64,000 nt of DNA, from NCBI GenBank assembly GCA_018396865.1, contig JAGTRB010000007.1, positions 1 to 64,000 of the forward strand, read 5' to 3'. Position numbers and translations under genes: made by a program. The notes under the pieces were generated by a model that saw nothing but the letters and a program-made list of their open reading frames with translations, did not search any database and had not been told where the DNA came from. This DNA is from Candidatus Bathyarchaeota archaeon (GTDB lineage: Archaea > Thermoproteota > Bathyarchaeia > TCS64). Below are positions 32,635 to 41,263 of this stretch, piece by piece. Numbering within the stretch: position 1 is the first letter of the stretch; the number at the start of each line of letters is the position of its first letter.

Positions 32635-33825
32635 TTGTCAGGGTCCGTCTTCAGGGATAGAGGCAGGCTTCTCCCCAACTTTCCAATTGAGAGGTATTGG
32701 GGTGAGCTGCCTCATAGGGAGAGGCAGCTTAAGCTGCTTTGGAACCTCTATGGAGATGTGCTGGATAGGGGTGGGGAGGCCTTCCTAAGGGTGACCCAAG
32801 TTATAGGACCCGCTGGCTCTGGTAAGACCTGCACCCTCAGACTATTCGGGAGCAGGTTCGAGGAGGAGTCGAGGAGGCAGCATATCGACCTCCGCCATAT
32901 ATACCTCAACCTTAAGTTGGAGGCAGGGAGAAAGGTTGTGCTTTATAGAACCCTTCTGGGAAAGGTAGACCCAAGCCTCGTCTCGGCGAGCCTGAGCGCC
33001 GAGGAGATGCTGAGGAACCTCGTGAAGTATCTCAAGGAGAATAAGAGGAGGATACTCCTGACAGTCGACGAGATAGACTACTATGTGAGGCGATTCAATG
33101 AAGAGGGGATAGTCTACGACCTGACGAGGCTTAATGAGCTCACCCCCTCGGAGCCCTGCGGGATCGTGGGGGTCACCTTCCTAGCCAGGGATAAGGGTTT
33201 CCACGAGTTCCTAGACCAAGGCGAGCTCAGCACCCTAGGAAGGCTCTATATAGAGTTCCCGCCCTACAACCCCGCTCAGATCTTTGACATACTCGAGAGG
33301 AGGGCAGAGGACGCTCTACGTCCGGGCGCATACTCAACCGATGTGCTCGAGTTCATAGCGGATGTCACTGCGAGGCCTCCAGTAAACGGCGACTTGAGAT
33401 ACGCCCTCGACCTTCTCCTGTACTCTGGGCGCCTGGCGGATGACGAGGGCGCGGACCGCATCCTTCCAGAGCATGTCAGAAGGGTTCACGCTGAGAGCTT
33501 CCACACGGTCACCACCGAGGATATAGAAGGCCTCCCCGACGCGGAGAGGATAGCCTTGCTGGCTGTAGCTAGAACCTTAAGGTTCAGGAAGTCTCCTTAT
33601 GCCTCTATGAGGGAGATTAGGCAAATGGTTGAGGCTCTCTGTGAGGAGCTCCGATTAAAGCCTATAGGGGATGTTGAGGAGCTCTTGCAGGACCTCTATG
33701 ATAGGGGGATAATAGATGTGAAGGGGCCCGCCAGGATAGGTATCAGCGGAGTGGCATTGGAGGACCTGGACAGGTTCCTTAAGAGCCTTATTGCTCGCGT
33801 GGGGGGAAGCCTAGTTGAGCCTTGA
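32635..33825 (+). CDS. cdc6: Orc1/Cdc6-type AAA+ replication initiator
   Basis: A 396-residue AAA+ ATPase. Walker A is GPAGSGKT (residues 61-68), Walker B LLTVDEIDYY (about 141-150), sensor 1 GVTFLARD, sensor 2 NGDLRYALDLL, and a C-terminal winged-helix domain from about residue 290 (PYASMREIRQMVEALCEEL). Orc1/Cdc6 proteins bind origins and load MCM. It starts at TTG 32635, the first start after an in-frame TGA. The next gene overlaps its end by 11 bases. It is somewhat divergent from the main chromosomal Orc1 proteins, so it may serve a second origin or an integrated element. Confidence 0.88.
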   Translation: MSGSVFRDRGRLLPNFPIERYWGELPHRERQLKLLWNLYGDVLDRGGEAFLRVTQVIGPAGSGKTCTLRLFGSRFEEESRRQHIDLRHIYLNLKLEAGRKVVLYRTLLGKVDPSLVSASLSAEEMLRNLVKYLKENKRRILLTVDEIDYYVRRFNEEGIVYDLTRLNELTPSEPCGIVGVTFLARDKGFHEFLDQGELSTLGRLYIEFPPYNPAQIFDILERRAEDALRPGAYSTDVLEFIADVTARPPVNGDLRYALDLLLYSGRLADDEGADRILPEHVRRVHAESFHTVTTEDIEGLPDAERIALLAVARTLRFRKSPYASMREIRQMVEALCEELRLKPIGDVEELLQDLYDRGIIDVKGPARIGISGVALEDLDRFLKSLIARVGGSLVEP

Positions 33826-34135
33826 GGAGCGGAGGAAGAAGGATGAGGAGATAGAGAACGCCCTAAGCCCGGGAAAGCTGAAGATCCTTAGAGTGCTCAT
33901 CAGCAACCCCAAGCAGGCCTTCACGAGGTACGAGCTCGGCAAGAGAACCCCGGTAAGCCCAGCCGACATAAGAAGAGACCTGGAGTTCCTAGTCAAGATC
34001 GGTTGGGTTAAGGTTCTCCCGTACCAGCCCACAAAATACCTGATAAACCTGGAGAACGAGAAGGTAAGGCACCTAGCAGAATTCCTGGGCAAAGTCGGCT
34101 ATCTCTTAGAGACACCGGGAGAGTCAATCCTCTGA
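33815..34135 (+). CDS. Winged-helix DNA-binding protein
   Basis: A 106-residue protein. A charged N-terminal helix (MSLEERRKKDEEIENAL) is followed by a winged-helix domain (residues 20-85): LKILRVLISNPKQAFTRYE, recognition helix SPADIRRDLEFLVKIGW, wing VLPYQPTKYLIN. It has no ligand or metal motif. It overlaps the Orc1/Cdc6 gene by 11 bases, which implies translational coupling and a joint task, such as operon autoregulation or helping the initiator at its origin. No specific family is recognised beyond ArsR/MarR-like winged helices. Confidence 0.78.
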   Translation: MSLEERRKKDEEIENALSPGKLKILRVLISNPKQAFTRYELGKRTPVSPADIRRDLEFLVKIGWVKVLPYQPTKYLINLENEKVRHLAEFLGKVGYLLETPGESIL

Positions 34136-34485
34136 CTGAAATCCTGAACCCCACCGCTCTCCAAGATGAGCGGATGCTCCTCAGGCGACCTCAGCAAGAG
34201 CCTCCAGCATACATCAGACAAGCCAGTAAGCCCTGAAAACCGGGATCCCCCCTCCCCCCCACCGTAAATGGCTGTATAAATACCCCAGAGGCCTCCAACC
34301 ACTCGGTGGCTGGGCGGACTGGACTTCAAGACATAACCCGAGAGGATGATGTAGGCGGTGGAGAGGTCGAAAGCTGGAGGAGCTTGGGAGATCTCTCATC
34401 CCGGAATCAAGATGCCGAGAATGTCTATGGCGTACTGATCCCTGTCGTGTCTGCCCAGCTGCCAGGCTGGTGGAGGTGAGAAAGT
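34136..34485 (+). promoter_or_regulatory. radA promoter and long leader
   Basis: A gene-free 350-base stretch. A TATA box TATAAATAC lies at 34274-34282, so transcription should start near 34305, giving radA an unusually long leader of about 180 bases that is G/C-rich and has several short self-complementary segments (for example CCAGC/GCTGG at 34455-34470). The ribosome binding site GGAGGTGAG (34472-34480) is seven bases before the ATG. I cannot assign a known RNA family to the leader. Confidence 0.4.
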
Positions 34486-35514
34486 ATGGTTGAGTCGCTC
34501 TTGGCGATTGAGAGGCTAAAGGAGGCGAACGGCATAGGCCCGACCACCGTGGGGAAGCTCCGTCAGGCGGGCTTCTACACGGTGGAGAGCGTCGCTGTAG
34601 CCCCTTTAAGGGAGCTTATGAGCAGGGTGGGGCTGGGCGATGAGATGGCCCTGAAGGTTCTCGACGCGGCTAGGAGCATGGTCTCAGCAGAATTCATCAG
34701 GGCCAACGACCTCTACAAGGTGAGGAAGACCGCCCAGAGACTGACCACAGGGAGCAGGGCCCTAGACTCCATGCTGGGTGGTGGCATAGAGACCCAGGCG
34801 ATAACAGAGTTCGCTGGAGAGTTCGGGTCTGGTAAGAGCCAGATATGCATGATGCTGAGCGTGACATGCCAGCTCCCGAAGGAGAGGGGCGGCCTTGAGG
34901 GGAGTACCCTCTTCATAGACACAGAGGGAACCTTCTCCCCCCAGAGGGTCTACGCCATGGCCCAAGGCCTAGGCCTGGACCCCGAGGGGGCCCTTAAAAG
35001 GATCATTTACAGCCGGGCATACAACAGCGACCACCAGATCCTCTTGGTCGACCGATGCGGTGAGGTTATCCAAGAGGAGGGTGTGAGGCTCCTGATCGTA
35101 GACTCCATCGTCAGCCACTTCAGGGGGGAGTACCTCGGGAGGGAGAGCTTGGCGGAGAGGCAGCAGAAGCTGAACCTGCACATTCACAAGCTGCTCAGGC
35201 TGGCGGAGGCCTATAACCTAGCCGTAGTTGTGACGAACCAGGTGATGGCAAACCCCGGGACTTACTTCGGAGACCCCAACAGGCCTGCTGGGGGGAACAT
35301 CCTCGCCCACGCCTCAACCCACAGGGTCTACCTGAGGAAGTGCAAGGCAAACATGAGGCACGCCACGATAATCGATAGCCCGTCGCTCCCCTCGAACGAT
35401 GAGCCCGCAGCCTTCCTGATAACCTCAAAGGGGATAGAGGATGTCCCGGAGAAGGAGGGGAGAATATCCAAAGGGGCATTCAAGGAAGAGGACGCGGAAG
35501 TAACTGAATCATAA
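34486..35514 (+). CDS. radA: RadA recombinase
   Basis: A 342-residue archaeal Rad51-type recombinase. Residues 8-65 are the helix-hairpin-helix N-terminal domain ([19 protein letters not shown]). Walker A is GEFGSGKSQ (Lys117; most RadA have Thr after it), Walker B LLIVDSIV, and the L2 region includes [12 protein letters not shown] and [17 protein letters not shown]. It forms filaments on single-stranded DNA and exchanges strands. It begins a plus-strand set with a RecA-fold paralogue and a family B polymerase. Whether it is the only RadA of the genome cannot be known here. Confidence 0.93.
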   Translation: MVESLLAIERLKEANGIGPTTVGKLRQAGFYTVESVAVAPLRELMSRVGLGDEMALKVLDAARSMVSAEFIRANDLYKVRKTAQRLTTGSRALDSMLGGGIETQAITEFAGEFGSGKSQICMMLSVTCQLPKERGGLEGSTLFIDTEGTFSPQRVYAMAQGLGLDPEGALKRIIYSRAYNSDHQILLVDRCGEVIQEEGVRLLIVDSIVSHFRGEYLGRESLAERQQKLNLHIHKLLRLAEAYNLAVVVTNQVMANPGTYFGDPNRPAGGNILAHASTHRVYLRKCKANMRHATIIDSPSLPSNDEPAAFLITSKGIEDVPEKEGRISKGAFKEEDAEVTES

Positions 35515-35663
35515 AACCAGGTGAGGCTGGAGAAGCCATCGAATGCCAATCTTGGAGAGCCCGACGGGCCTCCTAACCGCACCCCTCATGGGAGCCTCAG
35601 GCCCCATCATCCAGCTGGGTGGCAGGCCATACTTCCTCCCGAAGATCGTCTTGGAGGCCTCAA

Positions 35664-36785
35664 ATGGATAATCCTGGTGCGGAGCCCGAGGAGGGCTTCA
35701 AGAATGCCCTCCAACTCTTGCTTTCCAAGCAGGGGGAGCCCAAGCTCAGGACAGGGTGCGCCGAACTAGACTCGCTCCTCGACGGAGGTCTCATGCCCGG
35801 GGCCTTCTACCTCTTCTACGGCGACGATGAGAGCGGGGTCGATTCGTTACTGCACCAGATCCTCGTGAACTCCCTCCTCCCACCCGATGGGAGCGGCCTC
35901 GGGGGGAAAGCTCTCTACATAAACTGCGGCAACTACAGGGAGGAGAGGACCATACTGGATGTCAGTCAGCTGACGTGGCATATGAAGGCGGTGGGCCTAG
36001 ACCCCGCCGAGGCATTGGACCGCATCAAGGTGTTCTTGGCCTTCAACCTAGACCAGGAGGAGCAGGTGGCTGAGAAGGCCTCCCAAGTCCTAAAAGAGGA
36101 CCCAGAGATCAGGATCCTCGTTGTTCACAACATAGCCAAGCTCGCCGACCCAGATGGAGGCCCGAGTCAGGATAAACCAGAGAGGCTCCGGAGGATAGTC
36201 CGCCTCCAAGGAATTGTGTCGAGGCTCTCGAAGGTCTGCGCCGAGATGGGCGTCGCCATGGTCGCCAGCTGCAGGCCCAAAGGGGGTGCCAAGGGCAGGG
36301 TTCCTGAGCCTGAGGGCGGACGGTACCTCCGCCACGCCTGCAATGTCCTCATCTACATGAGGAGGGTGGAGTCCCGGGGCTCATGGGGCTTCCAGGCATA
36401 CCTCAGGAAGCACCCGAGCAAGGATTCCACCCGGATAACTATTAGTGTGGGAGGTGGTGGTCTGGGTAGGGTAACCATCCCCTTCAGAACCCTATTCGAG
36501 GAGGAGCTTAACAGCCTTAAGAGGGACTTCAGGGAGGCCCTCCTCGACCCAGCAAGGCAGGAGGCCTTCGACCAGATAGTGAAGGGCTGGACGAGCGAGC
36601 TCGGGGCCATGAGCTACGCCAAGGTTCCTACAGTGCTGGATGCGATGCTCCTCGTGGCTGCGGTTGACAACCGGAGAATGATAGAAGAACTCCGCGAACA
36701 GGTCAGGACTCTCAGAGATGGGCTGGAGAGGGTCAGGCGGACAGTGGGGGAGCTGGAGGGGCTGATTAGGGGAGAGAGGGGCTAG
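35664..36785 (+). CDS. RecA-fold (RadB-like) paralogue with destroyed ATP site
   Basis: The start is ATG 35664, which has GGAGG seven bases upstream; a longer GTG frame from 35619 lacks this. The 373-residue protein aligns in order with RadA: RTGCAELDSLLDGGL, then a P-loop position reading G53-DDESG58-V59-D60-S61, so the Walker A Lys and Thr are Val and Asp. The Walker B strand is RILVVHNIAKL with His in place of Asp. The C-terminal 100 residues form helices and a coiled coil (MIEELREQVRTLRDGLERV). It should be unable to hydrolyse ATP and probably acts as a structural partner of RadA or of the polymerase, whose ATG follows after six bases. Confidence 0.82.
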   Translation: MDNPGAEPEEGFKNALQLLLSKQGEPKLRTGCAELDSLLDGGLMPGAFYLFYGDDESGVDSLLHQILVNSLLPPDGSGLGGKALYINCGNYREERTILDVSQLTWHMKAVGLDPAEALDRIKVFLAFNLDQEEQVAEKASQVLKEDPEIRILVVHNIAKLADPDGGPSQDKPERLRRIVRLQGIVSRLSKVCAEMGVAMVASCRPKGGAKGRVPEPEGGRYLRHACNVLIYMRRVESRGSWGFQAYLRKHPSKDSTRITISVGGGGLGRVTIPFRTLFEEELNSLKRDFREALLDPARQEAFDQIVKGWTSELGAMSYAKVPTVLDAMLLVAAVDNRRMIEELREQVRTLRDGLERVRRTVGELEGLIRGERG

Positions 36786-36791
36786 GAACCG

Positions 36792-39008
36792 ATGGCCAGG
36801 CTCTCGGGCTGGCTCCTCGACGCCAGCATCCAGAACCGTGAGGCCGTCCTCTGGATCAAGACAGCTGATGGAAGGGCCGTAAGGCTCACCGACCCCTACA
36901 ACCCAGACTTCTACGTGAGGTTGAAGGATAACGCAGACCTTGGGGAGGCAGCCACCGTCATAGGACAGCATCCCAATGTCCTAGAGGCCCATGTTGATTG
37001 GAGGTATCCGTCGGTGGCCGAGAGGAGGAGAACCGAGGTAATACATGTTACGGTGGATGGATCCCGGAGCTTCAAGGGCGTACTGGCGGACCTTGAGGGG
37101 CTGGGATACATTAGGGACTGGTTCAATGTGGACATCCTCCACATCCAGCGTTACCTGTTCAAGAGGGGCTTCGCGCCGACGCAGAAGCTGGAGGTGGAGC
37201 TCGATGCTGGGAGGGTTCTGAGGAAGGCGACCGTCTTGGATGACGGGGTGGAGGTGGCCCCCCCACCCTTCACCCCACTCATATTCAGGCTGGAGGTTGA
37301 AAGTGGTAGGCCAGAACCCGACCCAGAGAAGGATCCCATAAAGGCTGTTACGATCCTCGATGAGAGCCTGGCCGTTGAGGAGGCCCTTGAGGGTGAGGAG
37401 GAGTGGGTTCTCAAGTCCTTCCAAGAGGAGGTTCTAAGGCGCGACCCAGACCTCCTCATAGCCCCAGACTGCGTGGAGTTGACCCTACAATATCTTATGG
37501 AGAGGTTCGAGAGGAGGGGTATGATCCCTCAGCTTGGGAGGGAGCGATCGAACACTCATGAGGAGTGGAGGCCTAGGGGTCAGCCAATTCCGGGAAGAGT
37601 GGCCTTGGGGCTCGACAGCTACCTCCAGGATGGGATGGCGGGGATCGTGGAGAGGAGCCGCTTCGCCATGGTTCCCATGGGTCTCGCCTCGAGGTGGGCT
37701 CCCGGGAGGCTGATAGACTCCAGGCAGTGCTACGAGGCATTGAGGAGGGATATTCTAATCCCGAAGCTCAGAAGCCCACCCGTCTACGAGACGACGGTCA
37801 AGAACTTGGTCTTCATGGATCGGGGAGGCCTCATCCTCTCCCCCATCACTGGGCTCCACGAGAACGTTGCCATCCTGGACTTCGAGTCCATGTTCCCCAA
37901 CATCCTCATAAAATACAACATAAGCTACGAGACGGTCACCCCTCGGGGAGTAAACCACTCTAAGCCTGGGTTCTTGGGGGAACTCACGAAGAGGTTCTTG
38001 GAGAGGCGCCTCCACTACAAGCGCCTGAGGAAGGTCTTCCCCAAAGATAGCACTGAGTGGAGGTGGTGTGAGCAGCGTCAGTCAGCCCTCAAGGAGATAC
38101 TGGTTTGCATATACGGCTTCAGCGGATGCGACGTGAACCGTTACGGGAATGTCTACACATATGCGAAGATCAACGAGGTCTCCAGGGGGCTTCTCGTCAG
38201 GGCGATCAACGTCTCCAGGAGGATGGGCTACAGGGTTCTATACGCTGACTGCGACTCCGTCTTCGTCCAGAGGGATTGGGCTTCAAGGGAGGATTATGAG
38301 ATTCTTGCAGCTCAGATCCAGGAGGAGCTCGGCCTCCCAATAGCCCTAGACAAGCACTTCAAATTCTTGGTTCTATTGAGGCAGGAGGCTGATCCTGATA
38401 TTGAGGCGACGAGGCGCTACTTCGGGAAGCTGACCAATGGCGAGCTGTTCTACAGAGGCGTGGAGCTCAGACGGCACGACTATCCACCATTCCTTAAAGA
38501 ATTCGAGGAGAGGCTGATGGGCATCCTCTTCGACGCCGAGACCAAGGAGGAGGTGGAGCAACGCCAGTACATGAAGGCTGTGGAATATGTGGTGAGAATG
38601 CTGGAGGAGGTCGCCTCGGGGAGCATCCCTCCGGAGAGCCTCATAATAACGAAGATGCTGAGGAGGCCCCTGGACAGCTACAGGGCCCTCTCCCCGCACG
38701 TCTCGGCGGCCATCCAGATGATCCAGAGCGGTAGGAGATTGAAGGGGGGCCACTCGCCCTATTTATCCCCACCTATAAACTTCATTTATGTAAACGCGGA
38801 GCATCCGAATCCGTTCAGGAGGGTGATGCCGGCCGATATGATCAACGGAGATCACCACCACTACGACAGGGAGAAGTACCAGGAGATGCTCCTGGATGTT
38901 GCGGAGACTGTGCTGGGATGGAAGGGATTCACCGGAGAGGGGCTGGGCTTCAAGAAAAAGCCGAGAAGCCTCATAGAGGAAGTCAAGAATAGAGGCAGGA
39001 AGTATTGA
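36792..39008 (+). CDS. Divergent family B DNA polymerase with degenerate exonuclease
   Basis: A 738-residue polymerase. Polymerase motif A is LDFESMFPNIL (Asp363; usual SLYPSII, so the steric-gate Tyr is Phe), motif B RQSALKEILVCIYGFSG (usual Kx3NSxYG, Asn missing), and motif C YADCDS (Asp486, Asp488). The catalytic aspartates are thus present. The proofreading domain is eroded: Exo I reads LEVES (E168-V-E170) where DIE is expected, Exo II lacks its Asn/Asp, and Exo III (Tyr-x3-Asp) could not be convincingly placed. An exonuclease-deficient, possibly translesion or element-encoded enzyme is suggested. It follows the RecA-like gene by six bases. Confidence 0.88.
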   Translation: MARLSGWLLDASIQNREAVLWIKTADGRAVRLTDPYNPDFYVRLKDNADLGEAATVIGQHPNVLEAHVDWRYPSVAERRRTEVIHVTVDGSRSFKGVLADLEGLGYIRDWFNVDILHIQRYLFKRGFAPTQKLEVELDAGRVLRKATVLDDGVEVAPPPFTPLIFRLEVESGRPEPDPEKDPIKAVTILDESLAVEEALEGEEEWVLKSFQEEVLRRDPDLLIAPDCVELTLQYLMERFERRGMIPQLGRERSNTHEEWRPRGQPIPGRVALGLDSYLQDGMAGIVERSRFAMVPMGLASRWAPGRLIDSRQCYEALRRDILIPKLRSPPVYETTVKNLVFMDRGGLILSPITGLHENVAILDFESMFPNILIKYNISYETVTPRGVNHSKPGFLGELTKRFLERRLHYKRLRKVFPKDSTEWRWCEQRQSALKEILVCIYGFSGCDVNRYGNVYTYAKINEVSRGLLVRAINVSRRMGYRVLYADCDSVFVQRDWASREDYEILAAQIQEELGLPIALDKHFKFLVLLRQEADPDIEATRRYFGKLTNGELFYRGVELRRHDYPPFLKEFEERLMGILFDAETKEEVEQRQYMKAVEYVVRMLEEVASGSIPPESLIITKMLRRPLDSYRALSPHVSAAIQMIQSGRRLKGGHSPYLSPPINFIYVNAEHPNPFRRVMPADMINGDHHHYDREKYQEMLLDVAETVLGWKGFTGEGLGFKKKPRSLIEEVKNRGRKY

Positions 39009-39850
39009 GGGAGATCATGAGCTTAAAGGAAAAAACGAGAAAGTATAAGCATATAACCAGAAAAAGAAATGTTAGATTGATATTATACTTTACTAATCTC
39101 AATCAAATATTTGATGTATACATAAAAGGAGATACTAATAAGTACGTTATCACTTTTTAAGAGAAAGGCTGCCGAATCCCCTATAGATCTAAGATCAACT
39201 AGGAATTTCGGTTCCAATTAGAAAAGGATTACTAAGATAACGTAAATACTAGCCTATACAGACACACTTCCGCTTAAACAGATACCAGTACCTTATGCTG
39301 TTTTCCACATTTAATTTCTGGGCATTCATTGATTCAGCTATGATATCTCTACAGATGGCATAAAGCTATATCACAATCACATGGGTCGGAGATACTCACA
39401 GATCCAGAGCTGCTCTCCGAGATAAGAAGCTACTTCAAGAGGGTGAAACGTGAAGAAAAGACAATATACATATTTCCAAGCAGTAAAGCATCAAGAAGCT
39501 CATTTCTATAAAACTCGACCTAATCCCTCAAAAATGCTTCGTAGCCCGCAATTCACCACCAAACCGAGCCCTATTTGGCCGATTTTATGCTAAACACTTC
39601 TAGACCTTTTTAGAGAATAGACCCGAAGGGCCTCTTCAAAAGAGCCTTAGTTAAGATAAAGGCACTCGGCTCATTCATCATTATTTAAGGATTATGAACT
39701 CCTTTTTAACTCTTTAATCAATTCACATATGAGATGAACAAAATTCAAAACAATGTTCCTGTTATTTAAATTTTTGCACTATTATATATCGAAAAAAATG
39801 GAAACTTCACATATTTTCTAAGCGATTTATCTCAAAATGATTGAATCTTA
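39009..39850. other. Long A/T-rich gene-free region
   Basis: An 840-base region between the polymerase gene and a convergent FkbM gene. Near 39380-39500 a plus frame without start reads EILTDPELLSEIRSYFKRVK, then KTIYIFPSSKASRSS, and stops, which may be a remnant of a gene. The rest shows no coding signal. I looked for a copy of the tRNA-Ser 3' end as a right attachment site and did not see one. Confidence 0.35.
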
Positions 39851-40588
39851 TTATGTGAACTTTTTACCATATATTATTTTTATGTTACCAAAGTGATTAG
39901 AGCTTGAGATGAAATTTATTATAAAGCTCAATAGAAATCTTAATAGTAGTTTAGACGATGCTATATCCGTTCTGAATTGTGCCAGAATATCCTCAATTAT
40001 GAGTATGGGGTTGTAGTAATAGCTTGAACACGAGTAGTTTTGGCTTTTAAGCCACCTTTCGATGAGGTCATGAGTTCCATGGGTTTCTATGCAGATCTCC
40101 CTAGCCTCGGCAAGTCTTCTTGACTCTGTGCAGTAGACTTCAGCTCCCTCTATATCGATCTTAACCACATCTGGAACCACCCCAAGCTCTTCTAATAGTT
40201 CGTCAACTGTAATCGTTCTGCATGGGATGCCACTTTTGGAAAGGTGGCTAGATAAAAACTCCTGGGTCAAATGGCTATAGCCAGTCCTGTCAGCGATGGC
40301 CTTGTTCACCAAAGTTACATTATCGAGGTGGTTAAGCATCACGTTCTTTTTTAGGGTGGAGAAGTTGCGGGGGAGAGGTTCAACAGCGATGACCTTCCCC
40401 GCCCTTTTAGCTGCATAAACTGTGAAGAAGCCTATATGTGCACCTAGGTCTAAAACGATGTCACCCTTTCTAATCGAGAGAGGATACTCATTTTTAAAGA
40501 ATATTTCATAGTATGGAAATAAGTCCCTTATATCCTGCAATATGAAGAGGCACTTATCGTACCTTAGAGTAATGAACTTGTTATGCAT
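39851..40588 (-). CDS. FkbM family methyltransferase
   Basis: A 245-residue class I SAM methyltransferase of the FkbM family. SAM-binding motif I is DIVLDLGAHIGFFTVYAA, motif II VIAVEPLPRNFSTLKKN, then NVTLVNKAIAD and the FkbM-typical DVVKIDIEGAEVYC with EICIETHG. These enzymes methylate hydroxyls of sugars or polyketides and, in archaea, are often near surface glycan genes. The C-terminal 60 residues are hydrophobic and A/T-rich coded. It stands in an A/T-rich area with long flanks, possibly acquired. The start is ATG 40588. Confidence 0.83.
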   Translation of the reverse strand: MHNKFITLRYDKCLFILQDIRDLFPYYEIFFKNEYPLSIRKGDIVLDLGAHIGFFTVYAAKRAGKVIAVEPLPRNFSTLKKNVMLNHLDNVTLVNKAIADRTGYSHLTQEFLSSHLSKSGIPCRTITVDELLEELGVVPDVVKIDIEGAEVYCTESRRLAEAREICIETHGTHDLIERWLKSQNYSCSSYYYNPILIIEDILAQFRTDIASSKLLLRFLLSFIINFISSSNHFGNIKIIYGKKFT

Positions 40589-40716
40589 CTTGCCTACTGT
40601 TCAGAATAAATGTTCAATGCCCTACCGGGGACAACCTCCATCATGGAAGTGAAGGTTTCGGTATACCAAGACGAGGAAACCAGGTTTATATCTGCGTCCA
40701 TATGAGGCCTCCTCTC

Positions 40717-41130
40717 CTAGAACTCCCTGTATGCTTCAGCTAGGGGGTGGCCTATACAGCTCAGGGTGAAGGCCTTGTACCACCCGAAGGGTGACCTGTG
40801 AACCTCGAATCCCTCTCCGGCTAAAACCTTCTCCATCCTTGATAGGAACTCCCTGGCCAGGCGGGGGGAGCCGAGGCTCTTGGATAGATGGGCGTATGGA
40901 TATAGGAGCACCCTGCGACACCCTATCCTCTCCGTGTCCACCCTCAACCCCTCCAAGAACCTGCCGAGTATCTCCTCAATCCTATTCTCATCCTGCTTCT
41001 CGAAACATATGAAGCAGGCCAAGACGTTCTCAAGTTTCTCACTCCTGGGGTTTGGAGGCTGCTCAGCCACAGGCGTCTCCCTCTTAACCTCATACTGGAA
41101 CTCTGAGCAGTGGATCTGGAGAACCCTCAT
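40717..41130 (-). CDS. Free-standing threonyl-tRNA synthetase editing domain
   Basis: A 137-residue protein matching the archaeal ThrRS N-terminal editing domain, which has the D-aminoacyl-tRNA deacylase fold. Signatures are MRVLQIHCSEFQYEVK at the N-terminus, LLYPYAHLSKSL in the centre and APFGWYKAF-like RSPFGWYKAFTLSCIGHPL at the C-terminus. In archaeal ThrRS this domain removes serine wrongly attached to tRNA-Thr. Here it is not joined to a catalytic or anticodon domain, as in species with split ThrRS-cat/ThrRS-ed pairs, so the genome should hold an editing-deficient ThrRS elsewhere. It would work in trans in the cytosol. Confidence 0.85.
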   Translation of the reverse strand: MRVLQIHCSEFQYEVKRETPVAEQPPNPRSEKLENVLACFICFEKQDENRIEEILGRFLEGLRVDTERIGCRRVLLYPYAHLSKSLGSPRLAREFLSRMEKVLAGEGFEVHRSPFGWYKAFTLSCIGHPLAEAYREF

Positions 41131-41263
41131 CCAGATCCAAATGTTCCACCAAGTATTAGAGATTTATCTTTTGGCTCCGCGGGAAACCCGTAAAATGTAA
41201 GGGTTTCCCCTCGAACCTGCGGTTAGGAGCAGAACCCAAAGCCACATGGGCAGCTCACATCCA

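Noticed and set aside
34136-34485. Known RNA (RNase P, SRP, C/D box) in the radA leader
   Set aside because: Some box C- and D-like words occur, but spacing and guide layout are wrong and the conserved RNase P or SRP cores are absent.
39009-39850. Right-hand attachment site for an element inserted at tRNA-Ser
   Set aside because: I compared the tRNA 3' end (ttcaaatcccacccccggc) by eye with this and other gaps and found no copy.
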